DNA from: Streptomyces anulatus
GTDB taxonomy: Bacteria; Actinomycetota; Actinomycetes; Streptomycetales; Streptomycetaceae
NCBI RefSeq assembly: GCF_014650675.1
Contig: NZ_BMVK01000001.1
Location: 558,001 to 622,000 of the forward strand
Length of the DNA stretch: 64,000 nt
Reading direction: 5' to 3'
Positions 41,548 through 50,680 of the stretch are shown piece by piece. How positions within the stretch are numbered: position 1 is the first letter of the stretch; the number at the start of each line of letters is the position of its first letter. The translations under genes and the position numbers were made by a program. Under the pieces are notes generated by a model, which was given only the letters and a program-made list of their open reading frames with translations, was not told where the DNA came from and did not search any database.

Positions 41548-43398
41548 TCAGACGACGCTGCCGGTCCAGTTCTTGACCGGGGCCTTGACGCCGGTTCCGG
41601 TGCTCGTGAACGAGAACAGGCTGTCGATGCGCCGGCCGTCGGCGGACGTCCCGGACCGGTAGAGGACACCGACGTCGGCCTTGCCGTCGTTGTTGAAGTC
41701 ACCGGACACGGGCTGGCTCGCGGCCCAGGAGAAGGATCCCGTGCTGGCCCATACCTCGCGGGGTGCGGCGAAGTCCGTGCCGGTGCTCGCGAAAGTGAAG
41801 AGCGCGGACTGGTGCACGCCCGCCTCCGTGGTGCCGCGGTTGTAGAGGACGGCGATGTCGTCCCGGCCGTCGCCGCTGTAGTCCCCGGAAGTCAGCTTGG
41901 AGGCGTTCCAGTTGAAGGAGCCGCTGCTGGTCCAGGTCTTGCGCGGGTTGTCGAAGGCCGTTCCGTTGCTGCTGAAGGTGTACAGCGACGAGACGAACTT
42001 GCCGTCGGCGGACTTGCCGCCGTTGTAGAAGACGGCGATGTCGTCCTTGCCGTCCTTGTCGTAGTCGCCCGAGGTCACCTGGCCGGCCGACCAGGTGAAG
42101 CCTCCGGTGGTGGTCCAGGTCTTGCGCGGGTTGGCGAAGCCGGTCCCGGTGCTGTTGAACGTGTAGAGGGAGGACACCTGGCCCGTGTCGGAGGAGCCGG
42201 AGTCGTAGAAGACGGCGACGTCGTCCTTGCCGTCCCCGTTGTAGTCGCCCGAGGTGACCTTGCTCTTGCTCCAGGTGAAGCCACCGGGGGTGGTCCAGGT
42301 CTGCTTGGGCGAGCTGAAGCCGGTGCCGGTGCTGGTGAAGGTGTACAGCGAGGTGATGGCGCCGGTTTCGGAGGCGCCGGAGTCGTAGAGGACCGCGAGG
42401 TCGTCCTTGCCGTCGCCGGTGAAGTCGCCGGCGGTCAGCTGGCTCTTGCTCCAGGTGAAGCCGCCCGGGGTGCTCCAGACCCTCTTGGGCTCGGCGAAGC
42501 CGGTGCCGTTGCTGTAGAAGGCGAAGAGCGAGGACCTGTTACTGCCCGTCGTGGAGGGGCCGTTGTCGTAGAACGCGGCGATGTCCTCCTTGCCGTCGCC
42601 GTTGAAGTCGCCGGAGGCGGCCTGGGACTCCCCGGGCAGTCCGCGGACCTGGGTGACCCAGTCGACGAGGTCGTCGGTGCGGGTCTCCACCGCACCGGGA
42701 CGGGTCTCGTCGGAGCCGAAGCAGCCGGCCTGCCAGGAGGCGCTGTGGACGGCGGCGAGCAGGACCTTGCCGTCCTGCTCGCGCAGCGCGGGACCGCCCG
42801 CGTCGCCCTTGCAGATCGCACCGCCGTCCCGGGTGACGGCCACCGTGGTCGCATCGGACGCGGTCACGGCGACCGTGCCGGCGTGCAGCCGGTCGGGCAC
42901 CCAGGACGTCGCGGTACGCCCGTAGCCGAGCGCCCGCAGGCTCTCGCCCGCCACCGGGGCGGAGTCCGCGAGCAGCAGCGGGGCGATGTCCGTGACCGGC
43001 TGGGCCAACTTGGCCATCACCAGATCGCGGTCGGTGCGGGAGACCAGCTCGGTCACCTCGACGACCTTCCCGCCGGTCCCGGTCAGGTCCGTGCGCCCGA
43101 TCGTCGCCGTGGTCTTCAGCGCCGGGGCCCCGGCGGGAAGCGGGAAGGCCGGCTGTCCCGCCGCCGCGAAGCAACTGCTCGCGGTGAGGATCCACTGGGC
43201 GTCGACCAGCGAACCGGTGCAGGCACGCTTGGCTTCACCCTCACCGATGTCGAGCTTCGCGGTGAAGGCGTACGAACCGTCGGCGACCGCGTCACCGACC
43301 ACGGCCTGCGCCGGGGAGGTGACCGTCAGCGCACCGGCCGCGGCGACCACCGCGAACAGTGCCGTACCCCGCACACGGCGGGAAGATCTCAAAGACAC
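41548..43398 (-). CDS. Secreted trypsin-fold pseudoprotease with FG-GAP repeats
   Basis: A 616-residue exported protein. A signal peptide (residues 1-32, ending SPAQA) precedes a chymotrypsin-like domain (about 33-245). The His57 motif, normally T-A-A-H-C, reads TASSC, and the Ser195 motif, normally G-D-S-G-G-P, reads GDAGGP; only the Asp region (RDLVMAKL) remains, so the domain should be inactive. Six FG-GAP/VCBS repeats follow, each with a calcium-type D-x-N/D-x-D-G-K-x-D loop (for example GDFNGDGKEDIAAFYDNG), predicted to form a beta-propeller. It probably binds a surface partner. It lies 39 bases after the small secreted protein gene. Confidence 0.9.
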   Translation of the reverse strand: MSLRSSRRVRGTALFAVVAAAGALTVTSPAQAVVGDAVADGSYAFTAKLDIGEGEAKRACTGSLVDAQWILTASSCFAAAGQPAFPLPAGAPALKTTATIGRTDLTGTGGKVVEVTELVSRTDRDLVMAKLAQPVTDIAPLLLADSAPVAGESLRALGYGRTATSWVPDRLHAGTVAVTASDATTVAVTRDGGAICKGDAGGPALREQDGKVLLAAVHSASWQAGCFGSDETRPGAVETRTDDLVDWVTQVRGLPGESQAASGDFNGDGKEDIAAFYDNGPSTTGSNRSSLFAFYSNGTGFAEPKRVWSTPGGFTWSKSQLTAGDFTGDGKDDLAVLYDSGASETGAITSLYTFTSTGTGFSSPKQTWTTPGGFTWSKSKVTSGDYNGDGKDDVAVFYDSGSSDTGQVSSLYTFNSTGTGFANPRKTWTTTGGFTWSAGQVTSGDYDKDGKDDIAVFYNGGKSADGKFVSSLYTFSSNGTAFDNPRKTWTSSGSFNWNASKLTSGDYSGDGRDDIAVLYNRGTTEAGVHQSALFTFASTGTDFAAPREVWASTGSFSWAASQPVSGDFNNDGKADVGVLYRSGTSADGRRIDSLFSFTSTGTGVKAPVKNWTGSVV

Positions 43399-43437
43399 AA
43401 GGATCCCTTGCTCGTTCCGGATGAGTCGGGCCGACTG

Positions 43438-43950
43438 CTACTTGGTGGCGTGGAGCTCAAGAAGCGTGTGGTCGCGGTTCTCGGGGTCGGCGCTCTCACC
43501 GACCGGGGTCCAGGCGTTCTTGGCGACGTCGAAGGACGCCTCCGTGCCCGTGCCCGCGACCTCCATGTCGACGCGGAGCGTGTAGTCGTTGCCCTTGACC
43601 CCGTAGACCTGCGGGAGTTCGAGCGACAGGAAGCCGCTGGCGCCGGTGACCTTGAAGCAGAACTTGCCCTTGTCACGGGACCAGACCTCGACCAGTCCGG
43701 TGGCGGACGCGCAGTCCGCGAGCACGATGTGCCCATCGCCGCGCTTGAGGCGGATGCCCTGCTCGGCGAAGATCTTGTCCGCGTTCGGGTAGGCGAAGTC
43801 CTCCACGGCCACGGGCGGCAACTCGTCGGCCGCGGCGGCCGGGACGACCTGAGCGACGGGCTCGGCCCCGGCGGACGGAGCGCCCATCAGGAAGACCCCG
43901 GTGACGGCGCTCGCCGCAAGTGCGCAGGAAAGGAAAGAACGGGCTCGCAC
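43438..43950 (-). CDS. Small secreted protein, unknown family
   Basis: A 170-residue protein. From GTG 43950 it has a signal peptide (RARSFLSCALAASAVTGVFLMGAPSAGAEP) and then a mature domain of about 140 residues with two cysteines (LADCASATG and KFCFKVTG) likely bridged. Strands such as GHIVLADC, VEVWSRDKGKFCFKV and YTLRVDMEVAGTG suggest an all-beta fold; the ending AENRDHTLLEL-type segment (here DPENRDHTLLELHATK) is also strand-like. The upstream ATGs give no signal. It is co-oriented with and 39 bases upstream of the pseudoprotease gene, so the two are probably exported together. Confidence 0.75.
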   Translation of the reverse strand: MRARSFLSCALAASAVTGVFLMGAPSAGAEPVAQVVPAAAADELPPVAVEDFAYPNADKIFAEQGIRLKRGDGHIVLADCASATGLVEVWSRDKGKFCFKVTGASGFLSLELPQVYGVKGNDYTLRVDMEVAGTGTEASFDVAKNAWTPVGESADPENRDHTLLELHATK

Positions 43951-44399
43951 TGTTTCATCAGCCTCTCGTAGTCGGACCACAGACACGGCACGTACGAGAA
44001 GGAGCGTTGGTGCACCGCTCGACTGAATCGAGGCCCCCCTCGGTACGCAGCGTCCACTCGGCACGTCAACTTCACATGTCGAGCCGAATATTCATATCAT
44101 CCCCACGCTCAAGGCCGCGGGTCTTTACCGGGCCGATTGATCTTCGGACGTATGGCGTCCGACACCACCGCTCAAGAGGTGGCCGACTTCCACGAACCGA
44201 GACCGAGTGACAGCACCCGTGAATCATCGGGCTATTACCCCATCCCGCCCGAAGGCAGGACAGAAGGCCCGGTTCGAGGCGGGGCGTCACATCCGGTGCG
44301 AGATGGCGGATGTGTTGTTTCCATCCGTTCTCGCACAAACTCAGGACGCACCGCACCCCTACGCCGGCGAAATGCCCGGCCATGCGATCAGGAGACGAC
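43951..44399. other. Divergent intergenic region with two hairpins
   Basis: This 449-base gap separates the secreted-protein operon (minus) from the ALF-repeat toxin gene (plus). No gene is supported. It is richer in A and T than the rest (for example near 44090-44100). It holds two small hairpins, CGGACG-TATGG-CGTCCG (44145-44161) and CCACC-GCTCAAGA-GGTGG (44165-44182), which may lie in the leader of the toxin gene or on the opposite transcript. Promoter boxes could not be assigned with confidence. Confidence 0.5.
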
Positions 44400-47300
44400 A
44401 TGTATGTGGACACATGGGCGGGCCGGGCGAGACGGGCCCTGTCCCCCGACGGTCCGATCACGCGGGCCGCGGTGGTGGGCGCCACCGCCCTGGCCCTGGT
44501 GGCCGGCGCCTTCGGCACCGCCGCGGCCGCCGCGGGCGTCGCTCCGCGCAGTGCGGAGGCTGCGCGGAACGAACGCGTCCAGGTACTGAACGCCTGGAAG
44601 TCGGGCGGCGATTCGACCAAGGAAGCCGCGGCGAAGGCGCTCATCGGCACGGACGCGCAGATCCACACCTTCCTCACATCCGAACTGGGTCCCTTGGTCG
44701 AAGAGGACGGCCGGGTCGCCGTTCTCAAAATGCTCGGGAATGCCGGCCCGGGAGTCCGTGGAGCGGCGCAGCAGGCGCTGTCCGGAACGCCCGACGATCT
44801 CAGCATGTTTCTTGCCAATGGCTGGAAAGCGCCCTATACGGACGATCAGCGCGTCGAAGTACTGCGGGTGATGAACGAAGGTGACCGCGCGGTCCGAACC
44901 GCCGGCCAGAACGCGCTCAACGCCGATACCGAACAGGCCCTGACCGATTTCCTCACCGAGGGCCGGTACACCGCCCGGGAAGAGGACGAGCGGGTCCAGC
45001 TCCTCACCGTCGTACAGCTCGGCGGACCGCAGGTGAAGGCCGCCGGCCAGAGCGCGATGAACGGATCGGCCCTCGATGTCCACGAGTTCATCGAGAACGG
45101 CCAGCACACCGCCCGCGCCCGCGACCAGGAGACGATGACCGTCAAGGCGCTGGCCGAACTGGCCAAGCGTGCCGGTCAGAAATCCAGGGCGGAGACGGCG
45201 AAGGCCAAGGAGACCTCGGCGAAGGCCGTCGCCGCCGCCGCGCACGCCAAGGAAGCGGCCGAGAAGGCCGCCAGGGAGACGGCCGCCGCTCAGGCGGACG
45301 CCGCCCGCGCGTCCAAGGCCGCCGGCCGTGCCGCCGACGCCGCCGACGCCGCGGCATCGGCGGCGAGCACCGCGATCCGCGCCTCCAACGAGGCCACCAG
45401 TGCCGCCCGCACCGCCTCCAACGCCGCGTCCGCCGCTGCCGCGGCGGCAGCGGCAGCCGGCCGGGCCGCCGCGAACGCCTACCACTCCGCCACAGCCGCG
45501 TCCAAGGACGCCGGGCAGGCGGCGGCCGCGAGCGCCGCGGCCAAGACCGCCCGCAACGCGGCGGCCGACGCCCGTACCGCCGCCGACGCCGTGCTCCAGG
45601 CGCTGACCGCCGTGGTCGAGTCGATCAACTCCGCGCAGGCCGCCGCCAGCGCCGGACGGAACGCCGCGGCCGCGGCCACCGCGGCCGCCGAGGCCGGGGC
45701 CCAGTCGAACGTCGCGGCGGCCGAGTCCCGGCGCGCGGCCGACGCCGCGGCCCGCGCCCGGCGGGCGGCGGCGATCTCGACGAGCGCGGCCAACAACGCG
45801 GAAGCCCTGGCCAACAAGGCTGCCGCCGCCGCGCGCGAGTCCCGTACGGCTGCCAATGACGCGGCCGCCCACGCGGACGCGGCGGCCAAGGCGGCCGACG
45901 AGGCCGTGAAGTACGCGGGCCAGTCGAAGGATTACGCCAACCAGTCCACCAAGCACGCGAACGCGGCGATCGCCGCCGCCAAGGTGGCCACCGACGCGGT
46001 CGCCAAGGCCCGCACGGTGGAAGAGACCGCCCGCGAGGCGGAGGCCGTCCGGCTGCGGAACGACCTCGACAACTCCGTCCAGGTCGCCGGGGAGATCAAG
46101 AAGCGCGAGGACGCCGCCGCGGCCAAGGAATCGGACGCGGTGGCCGAGGCCGACCGCCGCACCACCGAGACCAAGGAACTGCTCGCCGCCGCCGGAGCCG
46201 AGGGCGCCGAGCCCGCGGTCGTCGCGGCCAAGGGCCGGGTCGCCGCGTTCCACATCGTGACCGACGGGGGCCCCTGGTCCCAGCAGGCCGCCGAGGCGGC
46301 GCTGACCGGCACCGACGCCGACGTCCAGGAGTGGATCCGCACCGGATACGCCACCGCCGTCGAACAGGACGACCGGGCCCGGGTCCAGCACCTGAAGGAG
46401 AACGGCTCGGCCGCGCTCAAGGCCGCTGCCGAACAGGCGCTGGCCGGGACGCACGCCGAGGTCGTGGCGTTCCTGGAGACGGGGCAGCACACCGTCCAGG
46501 CCGACGACTACCGGGTCAAGGTCCTGGAGATGTCCAGGACCGGCGGCACCGGGGTCAAGCGGGCCGCCGGCGACGCCATCGACGCGGGCACCACCGCCGC
46601 CCTGCTGGCGTTCCTGGAGAAGGGCCAGTACACCGCCCGGGAGGAGGACGACCGGGTGGAGGCCCTGAAGATCCTCCAGACCGGCGGACCGCAGACCAGG
46701 GCGGCCGCTCAGGTGGCCCTCGCCGGTCCGGCCCGGATGCTGCGCGACTTCGTGGGCGCCGTCCAGTACCGGACGGCGCAGCAGGACTCCGAGCAGGCCG
46801 CCCACGTGGCCGGGGTGCGCAAGCTGATCGCCGAGGGCGCCCGGGCGGCGGCCCTCGCCAACCAGGACGCCTCCAGGGCGGCCGAGGCCGCGGCCAAGGC
46901 CCGTAACGCGGCCGTCGAAGCCGCCGGTCACGCCCAGGACGCCAAGGACTCCGCCGCCAAGGCCGCCGGTTTCGCCTCGGACGCCGCCAAGTCGGCCGAC
47001 GACGCGGAGGCCTCGGCCCAGCGGGCCCGCGCCTCCGCCGACCGGGCCAAGTCCGCCGCGGCGACCGCGAACCAGGCGGCGGCAGCGGCGGGCGAGTCCG
47101 CACACCAGGCCGCCGCCTCGGCGTCCCGCGCCGCGGCTTCCGCCGACTACGCCTACGGTCAGGCCGCCGCAGCCGCGGCCTCGGCGGTCGCGGCGGGCAA
47201 GAGCGCGGCCGAGGCCGCCAAGGCGGCGGGCGAGGCCCTGAAGTCCGCCCTGGACAAGCTCATCGAGGAGCTGAAGGAGCAGGGCGAGGAGCCGAGCCCC

Positions 47301-47990
47301 GTCGAGGGCGACGGCCAGAAGGACTATCCGGCGCCGGACGAGGATCTGGAGGGCGAGGGCGGTCTGTCGGCCGCCGACAAGGCCAAGCTGGTCCTCGACA
47401 TCACCGGCATGTTCGACCCGACACCCGTCAGCGACGGGTCGTCCGGGCTGATCAGCCTCTTCCAGGGCGACTTCGCCGGTGCGGGCCTCTCGCTGGCCGC
47501 GTTCATCCCCTACGTGGGCGACGCGCTCGCCAAGCCGGCGAAGTTCGCGAAGTACCTCGACGAGTTCGAGCACCTCGCCAAGTACGTCGACGACCTGGAC
47601 TGGGTCGGCAACGCGATCAAGAGCGTGAAGCACCTCTCGCCCAGTCAGTACGGCGAGGCGCTCGCGAAGATGAACAAGCTGGCCGGCGACTCGGGCAAGG
47701 CCTACAAGAACAAGAACTGGCTCGCCACCGCCAAGAAGTACGACCTGCCCACCGACGGCCCGATCCCGTACGTCCCGCCGAAGGGCTGGGATCCCAAGCG
47801 GCCCCAGGTGCGGGGCGGTGGTTTCCCGGACAAGTACGGCAACATCTGGACCCGGGCCAAGGACGGCAAGGACGAGTGGGACGTCCAGATCCCGAAGGGC
47901 AAGGGCTTCGAGACGTTCGCGGGCAGCAAGAATCAGGGGAAGGACTACTCCCACGCCAACATCTCCAAGAAGGGATACGTGACCCACTGA
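44400..47990 (+). CDS. Secreted ALF-repeat/coiled-coil polymorphic toxin
   Basis: A 1196-residue protein. A signal peptide (about 18-52, AAVVGATALALVAGAFGTAAAAAG) is followed by four ALF-type repeats of about 46 residues (about 60-255, for example QALTDFLTEGRYTAREED), an Ala-rich coiled coil (260-560), four more ALF repeats (608-793) and a second coiled coil (800-960). An acidic linker and a hydrophobic pre-toxin region (about 990-1090, DITGMFDPTP and AAFIPYVGDALAK) lead to a C-terminal domain (about 1138-1196) with GNIWTRAKDGKDEWDVQIPKG and YVTH, resembling polymorphic toxin type 17 (predicted nuclease). Start ATG 44400 has AGGAG upstream. The next gene overlaps by one base. Confidence 0.82.
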   Translation: MYVDTWAGRARRALSPDGPITRAAVVGATALALVAGAFGTAAAAAGVAPRSAEAARNERVQVLNAWKSGGDSTKEAAAKALIGTDAQIHTFLTSELGPLVEEDGRVAVLKMLGNAGPGVRGAAQQALSGTPDDLSMFLANGWKAPYTDDQRVEVLRVMNEGDRAVRTAGQNALNADTEQALTDFLTEGRYTAREEDERVQLLTVVQLGGPQVKAAGQSAMNGSALDVHEFIENGQHTARARDQETMTVKALAELAKRAGQKSRAETAKAKETSAKAVAAAAHAKEAAEKAARETAAAQADAARASKAAGRAADAADAAASAASTAIRASNEATSAARTASNAASAAAAAAAAAGRAAANAYHSATAASKDAGQAAAASAAAKTARNAAADARTAADAVLQALTAVVESINSAQAAASAGRNAAAAATAAAEAGAQSNVAAAESRRAADAAARARRAAAISTSAANNAEALANKAAAAARESRTAANDAAAHADAAAKAADEAVKYAGQSKDYANQSTKHANAAIAAAKVATDAVAKARTVEETAREAEAVRLRNDLDNSVQVAGEIKKREDAAAAKESDAVAEADRRTTETKELLAAAGAEGAEPAVVAAKGRVAAFHIVTDGGPWSQQAAEAALTGTDADVQEWIRTGYATAVEQDDRARVQHLKENGSAALKAAAEQALAGTHAEVVAFLETGQHTVQADDYRVKVLEMSRTGGTGVKRAAGDAIDAGTTAALLAFLEKGQYTAREEDDRVEALKILQTGGPQTRAAAQVALAGPARMLRDFVGAVQYRTAQQDSEQAAHVAGVRKLIAEGARAAALANQDASRAAEAAAKARNAAVEAAGHAQDAKDSAAKAAGFASDAAKSADDAEASAQRARASADRAKSAAATANQAAAAAGESAHQAAASASRAAASADYAYGQAAAAAASAVAAGKSAAEAAKAAGEALKSALDKLIEELKEQGEEPSPVEGDGQKDYPAPDEDLEGEGGLSAADKAKLVLDITGMFDPTPVSDGSSGLISLFQGDFAGAGLSLAAFIPYVGDALAKPAKFAKYLDEFEHLAKYVDDLDWVGNAIKSVKHLSPSQYGEALAKMNKLAGDSGKAYKNKNWLATAKKYDLPTDGPIPYVPPKGWDPKRPQVRGGGFPDKYGNIWTRAKDGKDEWDVQIPKGKGFETFAGSKNQGKDYSHANISKKGYVTH

Positions 47991-48460
47991 TGCGGTTCTC
48001 CCCCGACGACGTGGTCTGCCGCGTCGCACTGAACCTGGGGTGGGTGCGCACCGCGGAGGAGGCGCTGCGTGCCTGGCTGCCGCTGGTCTCCGAGCTCCGG
48101 CCGGTCTCGGCGCAGTTCGAGGAGGCCGGTCCCGACGGACTGCGCCGGGGCTACCTCGCCGATCTCCTCGTGGTGTTCCCTCCGCAGGAGGGCGGGACCG
48201 CGGAGGACGGGACCGCGGTGGCCGGGACCGCGCGCGACCGGCTGCTCACCCCGGTGGGCGGGCTCGCCCGGCGGCTGGGCCTGGACCCGGCGGCGTTCGA
48301 GGTGGACGAGGACGGCCTCGGCGGAGCGCTGGACGTCAAGGACGAGCAGGACGGCTCGCCCTACGGCGCCTACCTGGTCCTCGCCCTGACCGGCGCGGAC
48401 CCTCTGAACCCCGAGGGCGAGCAGGCGGACTACGACGACACGGGTGAAGACCTGCTCTGA
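47990..48460 (+). CDS. Candidate immunity protein for the ALF-repeat toxin
   Basis: A 156-residue acidic protein (ending EGEQADYDDTGEDLL) whose ATG overlaps the toxin stop as TGATG, so the two are made together. It has no signal peptide, as needed for a protein that guards the cytosol. Content: FSPDDVVCRVALNLGWVRTAEEALRAWLPLVSELRPVSAQFEEAG, a helical start, then mixed strands (GYLADLLVVFPPQEGG) and a second helical part (LARRLGLDPAAFEVDEDGL). I do not recognise the family; the function is inferred from position, size and charge. A strong terminator follows. Confidence 0.65.
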   Translation: MRFSPDDVVCRVALNLGWVRTAEEALRAWLPLVSELRPVSAQFEEAGPDGLRRGYLADLLVVFPPQEGGTAEDGTAVAGTARDRLLTPVGGLARRLGLDPAAFEVDEDGLGGALDVKDEQDGSPYGAYLVLALTGADPLNPEGEQADYDDTGEDLL

Positions 48461-48476
48461 CCCCGCACGACGCGCG

Positions 48477-48512
48477 AAGGGGCCGCCGTCCCACGTGGGG
48501 CGGCGGCCCTTT
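48477..48512. terminator. Bidirectional terminator after the toxin/immunity pair
   Basis: AAGGGGCCGCCG pairs with CGGCGGCCCTTT (11 of 12) and an inner CCCA/TGGG, between the convergent immunity and lipoprotein genes. The TTT at the right end supports plus-strand termination. Confidence 0.8.
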
Positions 48513-48533
48513 CCCGGTCGCCCATCCGGTCGC

Positions 48534-49112
48534 CTATCCGGTCAGCTGGGAGGTGGAGGGAACCTTGTCCTTCACCTCGGCGCCCGCGTCCTTGCCGGCG
48601 TTCTTGATGCTGTCGATGACGCTCTCGAACGCGCCCACCTCGCCCTCCCCCGCCTCGCCCTCGCGGAGCTTCGTCCCCAGCCCCTTGAGCGATGCGATCC
48701 CGGCGGTGAGCGGGGCGACGGCCTTCGACAGCAGCGGGTCGCCCTTGGCGTTCTCCGCCGCGGCCTTGAGCCGGTTGTAGGCGAACCCGCCCGCCAGACC
48801 CGCCTTGACGAGGGCGAAGCGCCGCCCCTCCGCGCCCTTCTTGAACGTCCCTGCGCGGTACGGCTTCACGATCCACTGGTACGTCGCCCCCGCCGCGAGC
48901 CCCGCGTTGGCGACGAACCGGGCCTTGGCGAGCCGCTGCCTCTCGGCGGAGGCCGAAGGGGAGGCCGCCGAGCGGTCCGCCGCGGGCGACGCGCTCGTCG
49001 TGTTGCCGCTGGCGGCGTCGCCGGAGTCGCCGCACGCCGTCGTGCCCGCCAGCAGGGCGCAGGACAGCAGCAGCGCCGCCAGGGTTCGGCGGAGCGGTAC
49101 GGAACGGGGCAC
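48534..49112 (-). CDS. Putative lipoprotein, unknown family
   Basis: A 192-residue protein whose lipoprotein signal ends at Cys27 (LLAGTTACGDSG), followed by a Ser/Ala-rich linker. The mature domain contains FVANAGLAAGATYQWIVKPYRAGTFKKGAEGRRFALVKAGLAGGFAYNRLKAAAENAKGDPLLSKAV and a helical C-terminus (FESVIDSIKNAGKDAGAEVKDKV). No family is recognised. The GTG at 49112 is certain: CAGGAGG lies seven bases upstream and the signal begins here. It is convergent with the immunity gene and not part of that operon. Confidence 0.8.
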   Translation of the reverse strand: MPRSVPLRRTLAALLLSCALLAGTTACGDSGDAASGNTTSASPAADRSAASPSASAERQRLAKARFVANAGLAAGATYQWIVKPYRAGTFKKGAEGRRFALVKAGLAGGFAYNRLKAAAENAKGDPLLSKAVAPLTAGIASLKGLGTKLREGEAGEGEVGAFESVIDSIKNAGKDAGAEVKDKVPSTSQLTG

Positions 49113-49289
49113 GGCGGGGCCTCCTGACCGGACCGGCCGGACCGGCCGAACCGGGCCGGACCATCCGGGCATGTCACAGCGAGTGACGCATCTCGGCACT
49201 CCCCCTCAGCCTCGCCCGCTCCCCCGACGGCCGCCACCCGGTGCGGGCCGTACGGGTTTCACCCTGCGTAAAGCGGCAACCAGAGTTCC

Positions 49290-49583
49290 ATGTCTCCCAG
49301 AACCCGTTCAGGAAGCAGTTCAGCGGCTCGTGTCATAGCCGTCGTGGCCGACATTCTGGCCTTCGTCATCATCCTCTGGATTCTGATGTACCTGCTGGAC
49401 GCCAACCGCGGCAACGACTTCGTGCAGTGGGTGCACGACTCGGCCCGCTGGCTGGCGGGCTGGTCGTACGACCTGTTCACGTTCGACAAGGCGTGGGCGA
49501 ACGTCGTCACCGGATACGGCCTCGCGGCCGTGGTCTACCTCTTCATCGGGCACGCGGTGGCGGGCCGGCTCCGCCGCGGCTGA
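49290..49583 (+). CDS. Small membrane protein, 97 residues
   Basis: Two hydrophobic helices (ADILAFVIILWILMYLL at about 20-37, and VVTGYGLAAVVYLFIGHAVAG at about 70-92) flank a loop with Trp-rich segments (FVQWVHDSARWLAGWSYDLFTF). No enzyme motif. Similar small proteins are common in Streptomyces and of unknown function. The ATG at 49290 is the first possible start. It converges closely with the barrel-fold gene, 23 bases apart. Confidence 0.75.
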   Translation: MSPRTRSGSSSAARVIAVVADILAFVIILWILMYLLDANRGNDFVQWVHDSARWLAGWSYDLFTFDKAWANVVTGYGLAAVVYLFIGHAVAGRLRRG

Positions 49584-49606
49584 ACAGGGCCCGCCCCAGG
49601 GCGCGT

Positions 49607-50680
49607 TCAGCGGCAGCAGTCCGGCTCCAGGCCGACCGGCAGCCGCTCGCCGCCGAAGACAGCGGTGGTCGCCTCGTCCCCTCCGAGCGCGGCCACCGCG
49701 AGCAGCAGGGAGCCCGCCGTCCAGGTGGTGAGCTCCTCGGGCCAGAAGGCCCGGTTGCCCTCGAAGACGTAGCCCGTCCAGTACAGCCCGCCCTCGGTGC
49801 GCAGGTGCTGGACGGACTGGAGGATCTCCAGCGCCCGGTCCGACTCCCCCGTCACCCAGAGGGCCAGGGCGAGTTCGCAGCTCTCGCCGCCGGTCACCCA
49901 GGGGTTGGGCAGTACGCAGCGCACCCCGAGGCCGGGGACGACGAAGCGGTCCCAGCCCTCCTGGATGCGGGCGGTGGCCTCGGCCCCGGTGACCGCGCCG
50001 CCGAGGACCGGGTAGTACCAGTCCATCGAGTAGCGGTTCTTGTCGAGGAAGCGCTCGGGGTGGCTGCGGATCGCGTGGGCCAGCGCCCCGGTCGCCAACT
50101 CCCAGTCGGGCTGCGGCTCCTCACGGCGTTCGGCGATGGCCAGCGCACAGCGCAGCGCCTGGTGGATCGAGGAGGATCCGGTCAGCAGCGCGTCGTTCAC
50201 GGGCGTCCCGTCGGGCTCCCGCTTCCAGCCGATCTGCCCGCCGGGCTGCTGGAGCCCGAGGACGAATTCGACGGCCGCGAAGACCGTGGGCCACATCCGG
50301 TCGACGAACGCGTCGTCGCCGGTGGCCAGGTAGTGGTGCCAGACGCCGACGGCCACGTACGCGCAGAAGTTGCTCTCCAGACCCAGGTCGGTCGGCTGCT
50401 GCGGATCGCCGTCGTGGTAGGCGGCGTACCAGGAGCCGTCGCCGTTCTGGTTGCGGGCGAGCCAGTCGTAGGCGCGGGCCGCCGCCTCGTGCTCGCCGGC
50501 CGCGTCCAGGGCCATCGCGGCCTCGGTGTGGTCCCACGGGTCGAGGTGATGGCCCCGGAACCAGGGCAGCGCCCCGTCCTCCCGCTGTACGGCGGCGAGC
50601 GCGGCGACCGTCTCGGTGGCCTGAGCCGCCGTCAGGACGCCCGGCAGGACAAGGTGTTCGGTCCGTTCGGGGGTGCTCAC
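49607..50680 (-). CDS. Alpha/alpha-barrel protein, terpenoid-cyclase/prenyltransferase-like fold
   Basis: A 357-residue protein with repeated helix-turn units: VAALAAVQREDGALPWFRGHHLDPWDHTEAAMALDAAGEHEAAARAYDWLARNQNGDGSWYAAYHDGD is typical of the (alpha/alpha)6 barrel of squalene-hopene cyclases and prenyltransferase beta subunits, but the cyclase DxDD acid motif is missing. CAYVAVGVWHHYL and SMDWYYPVLGGAVTG are other conserved-looking parts. It might be a glycoside hydrolase of similar fold. The GTG at 50680 overlaps the stop of the methyltransferase gene by four bases, so it is the third gene of an operon with the glycosyltransferase. Confidence 0.75.
   Translation of the reverse strand: MSTPERTEHLVLPGVLTAAQATETVAALAAVQREDGALPWFRGHHLDPWDHTEAAMALDAAGEHEAAARAYDWLARNQNGDGSWYAAYHDGDPQQPTDLGLESNFCAYVAVGVWHHYLATGDDAFVDRMWPTVFAAVEFVLGLQQPGGQIGWKREPDGTPVNDALLTGSSSIHQALRCALAIAERREEPQPDWELATGALAHAIRSHPERFLDKNRYSMDWYYPVLGGAVTGAEATARIQEGWDRFVVPGLGVRCVLPNPWVTGGESCELALALWVTGESDRALEILQSVQHLRTEGGLYWTGYVFEGNRAFWPEELTTWTAGSLLLAVAALGGDEATTAVFGGERLPVGLEPDCCR

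Noticed and set aside
44388..48029. A 1213-codon open frame on the minus strand opposite the ALF-repeat gene.
   Set aside because: It is the complement of Ala-rich, GC-rich coding sequence. Its protein is a Gly/Leu/Arg mixture without any domain, and the plus frame has a signal peptide and repeats.
49607..50680. Functional squalene-hopene or terpene cyclase.
   Set aside because: The barrel-like helix repeats are present, but no DxDD acid motif or aspartate-rich motif is seen. Called only as a fold.
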